The notes: generated by a model from the sequence alone, not told the origin. Numbered from the stretch's first letter, positions 43,194-52,459 are shown. The stretch: 64,000 bases of DNA from Streptomyces sp. NBC_01446 (GCF_026340095.1 NZ_JAPEPO010000002.1:62001-126000); one strand, 5' to 3'. Translations and numbers: made by a program.

Positions 43194-44084
43194 ATGCTCC
43201 CGGATGACTGGCACCTCGCCCAAGACGTTGACGACTTCCTATCCCGAGCCGGGGACTTCCTGCGCTCGCGCCCCGCCCTGCACAACACGCCACTGACGGA
43301 CATCGAGAAACTGCGGATACGCGGGGCGGCCGAACACGACGCCGCAGCACCCGTCTTCGGCCGACTGCAGTCAGAAGGTGAAGTCCACGCGGTCTTCTAT
43401 CTCACTCCGGGCGGCCGCCTGGGCCTCACCCCCCTCTCTGTCGAACAGACCGACGCCCTCGCCACTCACCTGGCCGGCCTCGGCCACTCGCCCTCCCACG
43501 TCATCGCGGACCGCGACACTGCCGACGCTTTCGCCGAGTCATGGCAGCGGCACACGAGCGCGGCGCCGGTACCGCCTTTCTGGCGGACGCATCTCTACCG
43601 TCTCGGCACGCTCACCCCACCGCAGCCGCGCCCGGAGAGCCGGGGACGCATCACGGGCGGGCAGGACCGTGAGCAAGTCGTGCACTGGTGCCGTGAGTTC
43701 TGTGTCGACGTCGGGGAGCAGCCCTCCATCGACCTGATTGACGCCGGCTCCTGGGACGACTCGCGTTTCGGCGACAGGCACTTCACGTTCTGGGAGACCC
43801 CGGACGGCACCCCCGTCGCGATGGCGGCCGTGACCTCGATGGTCGGCGGCATGGTCCGGGTGGACCCCGTCTACACCCCGGCCCACCTCCGGGGCCGCGG
43901 CTACGCGGGCGCCGTGACGGTCGAGGCGAGCCGGGCAGCACTGGCCGCGGGCGCGACGGATGTCGTCCTGTTCACGGACCCGGACAACCCCACCAGCAAT
44001 GCCCTCTACCAGCGCATCGGGTACGTCCACGTCGCCGACTTCGCCGGGTACAAGTTCTCCTACGGCGCACCACAAGCCGGGTGA
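43194..44084 (+). CDS. GNAT-family N-acetyltransferase
   Basis: 296 residues. A variable N-terminal half (FGRLQSEGEVHAVFYLTPGG, SEWxR-like AESWQRHTSA) precedes a C-terminal GNAT fold. The acetyl-CoA loop is PAHLRGRGYAGAVTVEASRA, and strand 5 and the end are TDVVLFTDPDNPTSNALYQR and IGYVHVADFAGYKFSY. This two-domain form is common in Streptomyces. The substrate is unknown; a small molecule or peptide amine is likely. Its start region lies in DNA where the body of tap would be expected, so it arrived with the rearrangement that removed tap. Confidence 0.85.
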   Translation: MLPDDWHLAQDVDDFLSRAGDFLRSRPALHNTPLTDIEKLRIRGAAEHDAAAPVFGRLQSEGEVHAVFYLTPGGRLGLTPLSVEQTDALATHLAGLGHSPSHVIADRDTADAFAESWQRHTSAAPVPPFWRTHLYRLGTLTPPQPRPESRGRITGGQDREQVVHWCREFCVDVGEQPSIDLIDAGSWDDSRFGDRHFTFWETPDGTPVAMAAVTSMVGGMVRVDPVYTPAHLRGRGYAGAVTVEASRAALAAGATDVVLFTDPDNPTSNALYQRIGYVHVADFAGYKFSYGAPQAG

Positions 44085-44131
44085 GGGGCATGACCGACGC
44101 AAACGCACCTGCCACCAGTACCGGCTGCGAC

Positions 44132-44400
44132 CGCCGCGAAGCGGCTGAAGCTGCGTCACAGCGACTCCGTCGATGGTGAAGTTGTGGGCTACACCGGCCC
44201 CGTGGCGCGGCCTAGGGCACTCGCCGTGCGTCTGCCCGACGGGCGCATCGCCTTGTCGCGGACCCTGCCCGGTCCGCTCGCCGCTCACCTCGGAACGCTG
44301 CTTGCTGACTCCGGTCCGCCCCATCGCGCTCACACCGCCGGGGGCGACTCGTACAACACCCTCCCGCACGACCTGCCGTCGAGCGGCCCGCCCTGTCCCG
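44132..44400 (+). pseudogene. ATP-dependent DNA ligase, C-terminal fragment
   Basis: One frame reads LKLRHSDSVDGEVVGYTGPV, ARPRALAVRLPDGRIALSRT and GDSYNTLPHDLPS. This matches the OB-fold end of short actinobacterial ATP-dependent DNA ligases (LigC-like). Nothing upstream belongs to the adenylation domain, and the expected last strand is missing before the next gene. It is a stump. Confidence 0.6.
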
Positions 44401-44404
44401 CCGA

Positions 44405-46060
44405 TCAAGCTTCGGCACGCTGCGAGTTCGCGGACGCGAGGTCGGCGAGAGTGTTGAGCGCGGCGGCGGTGAGTTCGACGACCTTGATGAACTGCGCGTC
44501 GGGTTGGAGCTTGTCCAGGCCCGCGCGGACGAGGGTGGCCTGCCAGTTCTTGCTGCGGGGGTGCGCGACCCCGGTCGAGCGCAGGCCCTGGAGCAGGCGC
44601 AGGGGTCCGGTGGACGGCTCGGGGTCGGCGCCGAGGGTTTTCACCCAGGCCTCAAGGCAGTTGATCGTGGTGTCCTTGGGGTCGGCGCCGGGGAGCTTGC
44701 GGATGACCTTGACGTCGAGGTAGTCGATGACGCCCTTGGCGAGGGTGAGGATCTGGTGGTCCGTTTCCTGTTGCTCACTGCTGGTGGGCATGTGCAGGCC
44801 GTCGAATGCCGTCTTGTCGGTGGCGTCCCAGGGACGGTAGATCCCCTCCCCTGTGATCCGGGCCAGCTCAGTGCTGAACCGCTGCCGTGCCGTGGTCAGG
44901 CTGAGCAGAGGATTGACCGGCCCCTCGTACCACTGGCCGAGGATGTCGCGCCGGTAGCGGGTCTCGTCCGGCCCGCCGTTCGGTGCTTCGTTGAAACTGA
45001 GCCAGTGGGAGCGCTCCGGGCTGGGCAGGTCGCGTCCGAGGTCTCCGAGGTAGGCCTCGACGAGGCCCTCCTTGTTGCGGCCGATGCTGATGCTCCACAG
45101 TCCCAGGCAGGTGAGGCGGGTGCTGTCGATCTGGTAGCGGGAGGGTTCCGAGGCGTAGCGGCGCAGGACGTCGCGGCGGAAGTAGACCGGGGTGAGGTAA
45201 TGCGGGGTGCCGCGGTCGTTGAAGTAGTCGCTCAGCTGGTCGGGTTCGCAGGTGGAGACGACGGGCTGTCCGGTGGCCGCGTCCACTGCGATCGTGAACT
45301 GCGGGTACTGCTCGTTTCGGGGGTGGGGGTGGCCGAGGTCTGCCGGCTTCACGGCCAGCGGCAGGATCAGGTGTTTGCCCAGGAGCCGGACGAACCCCGG
45401 AAGTTTGCTGGCTCCTGGGATGTCGCCGCTGTGGAAGACGTAGTGACGGTCCCTGGAGCGGTCGGTCGCGTCGATCTTGGGGGCGGGCACGTCGGCGAGG
45501 CGGGTGACTCGGTCGTACTGGACGACGAGGATGCGGCGGCGGGCGGCCAGGTAGCGCCGCAACGGCAGCGCGGCGATGTCGATCTCCAGGTCCGTCTCGG
45601 TGCGCCGGATACGGACGAGTTCCTGGTCGCGGCCCGCGTCGTCGAGGTAGTACCAGCCGCCGTCGCTGCGCGGGACGGCCTCGAAGTACCACAGGAAGGA
45701 CGGGGTGAGCTCGATGGTCGGCTCTACGTGCGGTTGTTGGTGCGCACGGCGCTGAACGAAGAACTCGGCGTGGTGATATTCGTCGGTCAGGCCATCGTGG
45801 AACACGAGCGTGCCGTCGCCGTCTTCCCAGGCGCCGGCGCTGCCCACGGATCCTTGTGTCCAGGCAGGGTCCGCGAGGGCGTGCTCGGTGCCAGCCGTCG
45901 TGGTCAGGTAGCTTCCCAGACCCGCATCGCGCCGGTCCAGAGTTGCGTGCAGGACGGTGACCCAGTCGGTCGGGGTGGAGTTGAGGGCGTCCAGGTGCCC
46001 CTCGGCCCTGGCGTCGCGAGGCAGGCCCTCGCTGCTGCCGCGCCGGTATACGAGCGTCAC
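44405..46060 (-). CDS. unknown 551-aa protein with a HEPN-like RxxxxxH motif at the C-terminus
   Basis: The GTG/ATG at 46060 begins MTLVYRRGSSEGLPRDARAE. The N-terminal about 400 residues look like a beta-rich novel domain (TIELTPSFLWYFEAVPRSDG, RILVVQYDRVTRLADVPAPK, YLTPVYFRRDVLRRYASEPS, CLGLWSISIGRNKEGLVEAY). The C-terminal about 120 residues are helical: HQILTLAKGVIDYLDVKVIR, LLQGLRSTGVAHPRSKN, FIKVVELTAAALNTLADLAS. The R494-x5-H500 spacing in LRSTGVAH fits the HEPN RNase signature, suggesting an ApeA- or Abi-like effector. It follows a 67-aa gene on the same strand with a seven-base gap, so a two-gene unit is likely. Function is inferred only. Confidence 0.55.
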   Translation of the reverse strand: MTLVYRRGSSEGLPRDARAEGHLDALNSTPTDWVTVLHATLDRRDAGLGSYLTTTAGTEHALADPAWTQGSVGSAGAWEDGDGTLVFHDGLTDEYHHAEFFVQRRAHQQPHVEPTIELTPSFLWYFEAVPRSDGGWYYLDDAGRDQELVRIRRTETDLEIDIAALPLRRYLAARRRILVVQYDRVTRLADVPAPKIDATDRSRDRHYVFHSGDIPGASKLPGFVRLLGKHLILPLAVKPADLGHPHPRNEQYPQFTIAVDAATGQPVVSTCEPDQLSDYFNDRGTPHYLTPVYFRRDVLRRYASEPSRYQIDSTRLTCLGLWSISIGRNKEGLVEAYLGDLGRDLPSPERSHWLSFNEAPNGGPDETRYRRDILGQWYEGPVNPLLSLTTARQRFSTELARITGEGIYRPWDATDKTAFDGLHMPTSSEQQETDHQILTLAKGVIDYLDVKVIRKLPGADPKDTTINCLEAWVKTLGADPEPSTGPLRLLQGLRSTGVAHPRSKNWQATLVRAGLDKLQPDAQFIKVVELTAAALNTLADLASANSQRAEA

Positions 46061-46067
46061 GTGCGGA

Positions 46068-46271
46068 TTAGTCCTCGATGATGCGGTAGTGGGTGTCGAC
46101 CTTGAGGCCTTCGTCCCGGTGCAGGAACCACAGCAGGTGGCGGCCGGGCTCCGGAGAGCTCCACTCCAGCGGCGAGCCCTCGGGGTAGAACGCCGCCCCG
46201 GCGGCCTCGGCTTCGGCGAGCGTGTCGAAGTCGCCCTCCGGCTTCTCCGGCCCGATCAGCCTGTACTTCAT
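46068..46271 (-). CDS. small hypothetical protein, 67 aa
   Basis: MKYRLIGPEKPEGDFDTLAE, AEAAGAAFYPEGSPLEWSSP, EPGRHLLWFLHRDEGLKVDT and HYRIIED. It is a compact soluble domain with one predicted helix and several strands. It immediately precedes the 551-residue gene in the same direction and is probably cotranscribed. It may be a partner or antitoxin-like protein for it; this is inference from position. Confidence 0.55.
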   Translation of the reverse strand: MKYRLIGPEKPEGDFDTLAEAEAAGAAFYPEGSPLEWSSPEPGRHLLWFLHRDEGLKVDTHYRIIED

Positions 46272-46436
46272 GCATCCCCCTGGTCACGGCGGCCCCGCCT
46301 GCACTCCGGCGCGGCCAGACGCCCCCTCCGCTGACGGACGGGACAGCCCCTAACACATCATAAACACGTTTCCTTCACCTCTTGCCCGGCAGCCCCGCCC
46401 GCCCGGAAGGGCGAGGCAGGCCCGCCCCTGCCGGCC

Positions 46437-47795
46437 TCAACCCGCTTGCCCCCCAGACCTGTTGCCGAGGCGCCCGCCTGGGCGGGCGGCAACACGGCAG
46501 CCACTCCCACGTGAACACCACCGACCGACCTCACGGGCACCGCCGCACGAACGGCACCGGCGAGTCCCCGGGGACAGCCGGCCGAGATGCGCAGCGAGAG
46601 CCGCCCGCGAACACGGCGACCTGCGCGTGCCGTCGTACTTGGAGCGCGCACTGTATGCCTCCTGCACGACTGTCTCGACCTGCTGGCGCAGGGACGAGGT
46701 AAGGAACAGGGCGGCTGCGCGGGACCGGACCCTTTCGCTGATGCCCTCATGCTTGTCGTTGGGACTGGTCATCAGGGCTTCCAGCGCGATTACGTAGTCC
46801 AAGTGCAGCTCATCGACCTCCTGTTCCCACACACCGTCGTCGCTGTAGGTGCGCTGGTATGCCTGCAGCAGGTGCCGGGCGGCGCGCTCGAGACGCAGGG
46901 CGCGCCTCCTGGGCAGCCTTCGGCCACTCGTGGTGCCATCCATGACGGCGTCGATCTTCGCTGCCACGGCGGTGCAGAAGGCTTGCAGGCGCGGGAGTTC
47001 CACCCGGGTGATGTGGAAGCAGCCAATCTCGCGGACTTCGACTTCCTCGTGCCTGCCGTCGTGGTCTTCGTAGATCTGGAAGGTGGTGGGCACGCGGTTT
47101 TGGTGCAGTCCGAACTCGCGGCCGCGGTCGACGTCGAACACTGCATCGACATGGAGGAGTTCGGGGCTCCACAGGATCAGCGGCAGCAGCGCCCTCCAGT
47201 GCCAGGCTTCCGGCCGCGGGCCGGTGAAATCGAACCACGGCGCGCCGCTGCGGTCCGACGCACGGTCCGGATCGGGGGCGTGGACGAACGGTGCGCCGGC
47301 CAGGAGACGGAGGTCGAGCCCGCCCGGCTGGAGGTCGTAGAGGGCAGGCATGGGGCCCAACTGCCTCAGTTCGTCGGCGGTGAAGGTCTGCAACGTGTAC
47401 CGGCCCAGCGGGATCCGTGTCCCCTCGGGAAGGTCGCCGGTCAGCAGTAGCCAGTCCTCCACTGCCGGCGCGGGCGCCGTGCAAGAGGCGACGAAGCTGT
47501 CCGCAACCTCTTCCGCTGGCACCGTCACCCCCTGGGCAACCAGACGGGTTGCGTCACCCAGTCCCGATCCGCCCAGGAGCACAGACCATCGGGGCAGCCA
47601 GTCACCATCAGCCTTGCCGTACAGGTCGCGGTGCTCGGATTTCGGCGCGGCGTCCATCACCGCGTTGATCACGGCATCGAACTCCGGCTGCGTCGCCAGT
47701 GCTACATCGGTGATTGCCTGAGGTATCGAGGGCAGGTTCCGTGCCTGCTCGAGCCGGGCAAGGACGGCCTGACGCAGTGGGGATGTGACTTCCAT
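46437..47795 (-). pseudogene. ApeA-type HEPN protein, broken at the catalytic motif
   Basis: ATG at 47795 (MEVTSPLRQAVLARLEQARN). A long N-terminal domain (PSIPQAITDVALATQPEFDA, LLLTGDLPEGTRIPLGRYTL, PLILWSPELLHVDAVFDVDR) precedes the HEPN region: LHLDYVIALEALMTSPNDKH, ISERVRSRAAALFLTSSLRQ, VVQEAYSARSKY. In HEPN-ApeA proteins the next residues are V-H-G, completing R-x(4-6)-H. Here the frame reads DGTRRSPCSRAAL and becomes low-complexity, so the catalytic His and the tail are lost at about 46632. A frameshift or deletion is likely. It is upstream of and parallel to the 551-aa gene. Confidence 0.6.
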
Positions 47796-48014
47796 GCGGC
47801 ACGAAAATAGCGCACCTACACCGCCCACGAGACCTCAACCGTCAAGGCCACAGCTCTCAGCCTGAGCAGGCATTCTTGCGTTGGCCAGCCTGGCGCGGTA
47901 CCGGCGATTACCTGCGCCCTGCGGTCCTCAACCCTCGGCTTCACGGAGGGCGATGATGACGATCTGAATCGGCGTCTGGGGATCGGCCCGGAGCAGCACC
48001 CGCACAGCCCGAAC

Positions 48015-48300
48015 GCCCTCAACCCGACCTCCCCGGCCGTGAAGCAGCTACACCTCGCCCACCTGGAGATCGCCTCCGAGATCACAAGCGAGATGCAGCG
48101 CCTGACTGCAGAGCCCCTCGCCCGGCCCGGCCTCGCCCAGCTCCGCGTACCCGGAGCTGGGCGAGGCGGCGCTCGGCATCTCCCGTCAGGCCGCCTGCAA
48201 GCGGTGGCCCGACGCCTTCGACCACAACGCCGTCGAACAACCGCTGCCCCGAAAAGCTGCTGACCGTTCCCGCAGCGGGCAGCCCAGAGCACGCTGACTG
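48015..48300 (+). pseudogene. decayed HTH-protein relic
   Basis: Two frames give parts of a small DNA-binding protein: HLAHLEIASEITSEMQRL, then in another frame ELGEAALGISRQAACKRWPD and AFDHNAVEQPLPRKAADRSR. The phrase LGISRQAACKRWP is a helix-turn-helix of the type ending in KRWP. Frames are broken and no intact gene is present. 47796-48014 holds nothing recognisable. Confidence 0.4.
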
Positions 48301-48369
48301 GATCCACTCCTGGGCACGGCACGTGAACGCTCTGCCCTGAGGGCAGCGCCGCCCCTGTACACGGAAAAG

Positions 48370-48485
48370 TGCGGGCCCCAGCGGACGGACGGGCGGATCA
48401 CCGACTCGACGCCACCCCAGTAGTCATCAGCGACCTCCATGCGGCCCTCGACCACTTCCCCGATCGGCTTGATCTCCAAAGCCAT
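48370..48485 (-). pseudogene. TrmO/TsaA-like protein, N-terminal stump
   Basis: ATG at 48485: MALEIKPIGEVVEGRMEVAD then DYWGGVESVIRPSVRW. This is the start of TsaA/TrmO-type proteins (SAM-dependent tRNA t6A methyltransferases). The continuation with the FSHLxVxF region is missing and the frame becomes unrelated after about 38 residues. 48486-48753 shows no gene. Confidence 0.5.
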
Positions 48486-48753
48486 CTCCCAGCCCTCCGA
48501 CCCTGCCCCAACAAAGTTTGTGATCAATCTACTTGGGCCAGAAAAACGGCCGCTCGTGTGTCGAGCACACCGACGGCAGGGATACCTCACCTACGGAAGG
48601 GCCACAGCCGCATCAGCCAGCCACTACTGCTCGTCGTCCGCCGCTCGGAAACTCGTCACTGGGCAGATCAGTGCCCAGATGACCGACAACGAAAGCAAGC
48701 AGTGCAGGACGCCGCCGGTCACGTCCGAAACACGGTCTGGCAGCGGGTAGGGT

Positions 48754-49254
48754 CTACTCCCAGCCGTCCAGGGAAACCTGCGGTCCGGCAGAGAGGTACC
48801 GCTGAAGGGCACTGGCTGTGGTGTCCACGAAGTGCTCGGGAATGGCCCCAGCGTCGACCCAGCAGACCTGGGCATGCTTGCGGGGCTCACGGTTCTCGGG
48901 TTCCCCGGTCCAGTCATGGGCAACGAAGACCACGGTGAGGAAACCGTTGGGCGCTTCGACGCCCCAGGCTCCGTGGATGATGTGGGCGACCTCCAGGGAT
49001 TCCGCCTTCACCGCCAGACCGGTTTCTTCGTACAGCTCGCGGACAGCGGTTTCGGTGATGGGTTCGCCGGGTTCGCGCTTGCCGACGGGAAGGTCCCACA
49101 TGCCCTGGGCGAATTTGGCGTTCTGGCTGCGCTGAAGGAGGACGACTCTATTGGTGGCCTTGTCGTGGACGATGACGGCTGCAACCAGCAGGGTCATGGA
49201 TTCCAGGGCGGGCTTAAGGGCTTTGGGTTGATCGTCGGCCTGCGGTTGAGCCAT
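48754..49254 (-). CDS. Nudix hydrolase
   Basis: 166 residues from an ATG at 49254 (MAQPQADDQPKALKPALESM). The Nudix box is complete: GKREPGEPITETAVRELYEE followed by TGL (G-x5-E-x7-REUxEExGU). It is framed by LLVAAVIVHDKATNRVVLLQ, AQGMWDLPVG, FLTVVFVAHDW and VCWVDAGAIPEHF. It hydrolyses nucleoside diphosphates linked to another moiety; the substrate is unknown. It lies 35 bases downstream of the XRE-TPR regulator in the same direction, probably in one operon. Such regulator-Nudix pairs are common in Streptomyces. Confidence 0.9.
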   Translation of the reverse strand: MAQPQADDQPKALKPALESMTLLVAAVIVHDKATNRVVLLQRSQNAKFAQGMWDLPVGKREPGEPITETAVRELYEETGLAVKAESLEVAHIIHGAWGVEAPNGFLTVVFVAHDWTGEPENREPRKHAQVCWVDAGAIPEHFVDTTASALQRYLSAGPQVSLDGWE

Positions 49255-49289
49255 GGTTGCGTCCCTTCGTCGGCCGGTTGGTGGGCAGC

Positions 49290-50645
49290 TTAGGCCAGTG
49301 CTTCGCATGCGCGGCGGGCGAGTCCAGCGGCTCCGGGTACTTTGCGGCGCTGGTAGACGGTGAGGGTGGAGCGGAGTGAAGTGATGGCCTTGCGGGTTCG
49401 GTCGGAGGTCATGCCTTCCATGAGCGTAAGGGCCTGGGACCAGGCAGCGACGGCTTCGTCCGCACGGCCCTGGGCGGCGAGGCTGTCTCCGAGGTCGGCG
49501 TAGGTGAGGGCGTGGACGCGCTTGTACTTCTCGGGGTCCCAACGGACCAGGGCGTCGCGGTGCTGCTGTTCGGTGCCGACGTGGTCGGCGAGGTCTGTGA
49601 GGGTGCGGGCGGTGTGGCTGGCAACGGTGCCAGCGGCTGGGCCGCTGACGCGGGAGTAGCTGGGCTGAGGGCCGTCGTCCCTCAGGAGAGTGTTTTCGGC
49701 GGCGAGCAGGGCGCGGGCCGCTGCGGGCTTCTCGCTGACAGCGGCGTAGGCGCGGGCGTGTGTGATGTGGAGCAGGGCTTCGGTCTGACCGTCGACGTAG
49801 CCGATCCCCCGCTGTAGGGCGCCTTCGACGAGGGCAACGCAGTGGTGGGGTTGCTTGAGGCTGAGGGCCTGGTGGGCGAGTGCGCGCATCATCCAGGCAG
49901 CATGGCCGTGCGGGTCGCCTTCGCAAGCGAGTTGGTAGCCGACTCGGTAATAGCGCTGGGCGGCGCCTTCCTGGCCGAGGTCGTGGTGCTTCCATCCTGC
50001 CAGGTAGGCGAGTTCGGCGACGGCTGCAAAGGCCTCTCGTCGTAAGGCTTCACTCACATAGCGGCCCCGGAGCATGGGAGCAGCGGTGTCGGCGAGGTAG
50101 GCAGTAACCGTGGTCAGGCCGTGTCCGCCGCCAAGTCGTTCGTCTGCCGCGCTGAAGGCTGCGGTGATCTGGCGTACGACGTCTACGTCCTCGGCTCCTA
50201 CCACGGATGTTCCAGTGCGGGCGCGGAGCATGCGGGCTGTTGCCTCGTGGTCGTAGGCGAGCGGCATGGCGACGCCGACCGTGGTGAAGGCAGCTACCGC
50301 GAGGAAGCGGCGGTGTTCAACGTCGGCGCGGCCCAGCTCTGTGGCGGCGAGGACGGGATCCGGGTCGTCTGGCTCTTCTGCGTCTGGTGCCCGGAGGCCG
50401 ATATCGGTCTGGGTGATGATGCGGCCTGCCCGGCGAGACAGGGCTTCTGCGAGGTACTGGCCCGTTCGGCCTGTGGGCTGGCGGGTTCCGTTCACCCAGT
50501 GCGAGACGGCCGACTTGTTGGTCTGGAGTACCTCGCCGTTCTCGGCCGCGATGCGCCGGGCGTCCTTCGCCAGGGCCTCGTACGTGCAACCGCTCGCCTC
50601 GATGGCTTCACGCAGGCAGGAGTTGGGTTTTCTCGGCGCCGCCAC
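49290..50645 (-). CDS. XRE-family regulator with TPR-like C-terminal domain
   Basis: 451 residues, starting MAAPRKPNSCLREAIEASGC. Residues 10-75 are an unusual XRE helix-turn-helix (YEALAKDARRIAAENGEVLQ, NKSAVSHWVNGTRQPTGRT). From about 130 to the end there are helical TPR-like repeats (REAFAAVAELAYLAGWKHHD, ALVEGALQRGIGYVDGQTEA, TYADLGDSLAAQGRADEAVA). The family is a Streptomyces-type regulator often next to ATP-binding anti-sigma-like genes, thought to sense developmental or stress cues. It is divergent from the rightward cluster that begins at 50849; the shared region 50646-50848 should hold both promoters. Confidence 0.88.
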   Translation of the reverse strand: MAAPRKPNSCLREAIEASGCTYEALAKDARRIAAENGEVLQTNKSAVSHWVNGTRQPTGRTGQYLAEALSRRAGRIITQTDIGLRAPDAEEPDDPDPVLAATELGRADVEHRRFLAVAAFTTVGVAMPLAYDHEATARMLRARTGTSVVGAEDVDVVRQITAAFSAADERLGGGHGLTTVTAYLADTAAPMLRGRYVSEALRREAFAAVAELAYLAGWKHHDLGQEGAAQRYYRVGYQLACEGDPHGHAAWMMRALAHQALSLKQPHHCVALVEGALQRGIGYVDGQTEALLHITHARAYAAVSEKPAAARALLAAENTLLRDDGPQPSYSRVSGPAAGTVASHTARTLTDLADHVGTEQQHRDALVRWDPEKYKRVHALTYADLGDSLAAQGRADEAVAAWSQALTLMEGMTSDRTRKAITSLRSTLTVYQRRKVPGAAGLARRACEALA

Positions 50646-50848
50646 GCTCGCCTCCCGTCCGGGCTGTAAACCACGTATACCGCTTCAACTACCTCTCACC
50701 GTACCCACTGTGCGTGACGAGCGGTTCACTAACCATCAGCTGCCCGGCCCGTTCCGACACCATAATCAGGGCTCCTCCTTCGGCCGGGTTGCCCAGAAGT
50801 TCCTTCCATCTGCACGGAGTTACCCGGCCAATCAGAGACGGAGACACG

Positions 50849-51256
50849 GTGACCACCATCGACACCGCGGCCATCGCGGTTGAGCTACCAGAGGTGTCCG
50901 ACGAGCAAGGGAGCCTCCTGCCCGGCGTTCAGGTCGGCGGTTGGCACATCGCCTTCGGCCCTGCCGAGTGTTTCGTCTGCTTCGAGTCCAGCACGTGGCT
51001 CATCACCGACCGGAAGCCTGCAGTCACCTCGGTCGTGTTCGGCCTCGCCCGGGAAGAATTCGGTGAAGCGAATCAGGTACCTGGTCTCGGTGCCCACACC
51101 CTCCCAGGCGGGCAGCAGGCCGCTGGCCCTCGGGCGATCAACTGTCAAGACGGGCTGCTCCCGACGAACGGGGCACTGAGCGCGAACCTTCGCCGCTTCG
51201 ACGCTTCTGAGACGACCGTCCGCCGAGTCCTTGACGGACACCGGCGGACTCTGTGA
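50849..51256 (+). CDS. hypothetical protein, 135 aa
   Basis: GTG at 50849 with GGAG five bases upstream. It encodes VTTIDTAAIAVELPEVSDEQ, VGGWHIAFGPAECFVCFESS, TWLITDRKPAVTSVVFGLAR. The central part has a Cys pair (AECFVCF). The C-terminal part (GANLRR, ETTVRRVLDGHRRTL) is basic. No family is recognised. It opens the rightward cluster and lies 12 bases before the HATPase gene, so it is likely cotranscribed with it. Confidence 0.55.
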   Translation: MTTIDTAAIAVELPEVSDEQGSLLPGVQVGGWHIAFGPAECFVCFESSTWLITDRKPAVTSVVFGLAREEFGEANQVPGLGAHTLPGGQQAAGPRAINCQDGLLPTNGALSANLRRFDASETTVRRVLDGHRRTL

Positions 51257-51268
51257 TGGAGGTGCGTC

Positions 51269-51751
51269 GTGGAAGCCATCCAGCCCCTGCAGAGGGTGCT
51301 CGATGCCCCTGAGTACCAGGAGAGCCTGACGTTGATCTCGGACGACAAGGCTCCCGGAGCGGCCCGCTCTTTCACCCGCAGCAGGCTCAAAGCCTGGGGC
51401 TTGGCTGACCTCTTGGACCGCACGGTGCTGATCGTCAGTGAGTTGATCACCAACGCCGAACAGCACGGTGGTGCCCGTGGCTTTACCGCTGCTGGCGGTT
51501 CCTCGCTGTCGGCCAAGCCCGAGCACATCGTGTTGACTCTCGCCGCTCAAGGCGGATTCGTAGCGATCGAGGTTGAGGACAACTCCGTCCTGCCGCCGAT
51601 CCCTCGGCTCCCGTCATCCGATTCGATCGGCGGTCGCGGCTTGCGGCTCGTGACGGCCGAGTCCGACGCCTGGGGGTTCTTCGTCAACGAGGACGGGAGC
51701 GGCAAACGTGTATTTGCGTTCGTCAGTCGCCAACCCCCGTGCCCTGTCTGA
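51269..51751 (+). CDS. RsbW-like ATP-binding protein (HATPase_c)
   Basis: 160 residues from a GTG at 51269 with GGAGG upstream. It has a histidine-kinase-like ATPase fold: LIVSELITNAEQHGG (N box), VAIEVEDNS (G1) and GGRGLRLVTAESDAWGFF (G2). The arrangement is that of anti-sigma-factor kinases such as RsbW/SpoIIAB, which are very numerous in Streptomyces. It probably binds a partner protein or sigma-like factor rather than acting as a sensor. The neighbouring XRE-TPR regulator gene, divergently transcribed, is a plausible functional partner. Confidence 0.88.
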   Translation: MEAIQPLQRVLDAPEYQESLTLISDDKAPGAARSFTRSRLKAWGLADLLDRTVLIVSELITNAEQHGGARGFTAAGGSSLSAKPEHIVLTLAAQGGFVAIEVEDNSVLPPIPRLPSSDSIGGRGLRLVTAESDAWGFFVNEDGSGKRVFAFVSRQPPCPV

Positions 51752-51859
51752 CTCCTGCGCCGTCCGAATCTCCGCCCGCCCATGAGGTGTTCGCCATGCC
51801 TCTCGCCCTGCGCCGGCGACAGCCTCACACCCCACGATTCCTTGACTCAAAGGACCACT

Positions 51860-52300
51860 ATGCAACTCGATGCGGAATCCACGCCGGTCATCACCTCTCG
51901 GTACCCGTTATTCGTCCCCGCGGACCCAACCGCTCCCCAGGTCGCGCGGATCAAGGGCCGGACAGGGCTGACGATGCTCGGCTGGCCGGGTAGCCAGCTC
52001 GATGCCGTTGAGGTTCTGGGAGTCCTCGTCATCAACGCGCTCGAACACGGCATCACCCCCGGGGCCACCAGACAGCTGCACGCGTGCCTGAGTGTCACCG
52101 AGACGCGTGAACTTCTCATTGACGCCACCGACCGCAACCCCACGTTCCGTGACTTCGAGCGCGCCGTCGCCGGTGAGCTCGGACAAGGCCTATGGCGGGC
52201 ACGGCAGCTAGGCGCTTCGATCTCCTGGTCCGCCGCCCCGGACTTCTCAAGCAAGACCGTGCGGGCGGCCATGCGGCCGCTGGGGCGGGGCGCCCTGTGA
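51860..52300 (+). CDS. degenerate HATPase-like protein
   Basis: The ATG at 51860 has AAAGGA upstream: MQLDAESTPVITSRYPLFVP. About 146 residues. VEVLGVLVINALEHGITPGA resembles the N box of RsbW-like ATPases (the position of NA-x-x-HG is kept), and ELLIDATDRNP follows as a G1-like segment. A clear G2 glycine loop is absent (GQGLWRARQLGASISWSA). It may be a non-catalytic paralogue of the upstream gene and form a heterodimer with it. A 160-base gap follows. Confidence 0.6.
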   Translation: MQLDAESTPVITSRYPLFVPADPTAPQVARIKGRTGLTMLGWPGSQLDAVEVLGVLVINALEHGITPGATRQLHACLSVTETRELLIDATDRNPTFRDFERAVAGELGQGLWRARQLGASISWSAAPDFSSKTVRAAMRPLGRGAL

Positions 52301-52459
52301 GCGCCTGGGTCTCGGCTCACGAACCTCCGCACCGACACCCTGCGCGGCTCCCAGGCGCCCTCTTCGGCGGCCCTTCTCCGCTCCCCCGCGGCTCCGTAGG
52401 CACCCGCCGAAGAGGGCCCCCCGTCCCCCACCTCACGACCGACAGGAAGAGCTACGCGC

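Noticed and set aside
46466..46500. GC-rich hairpin as a terminator
   Set aside because: The CGCCCGCC/GGCGGGCG dyad is short and lies inside GC-rich debris of the broken HEPN gene. It could arise by chance.
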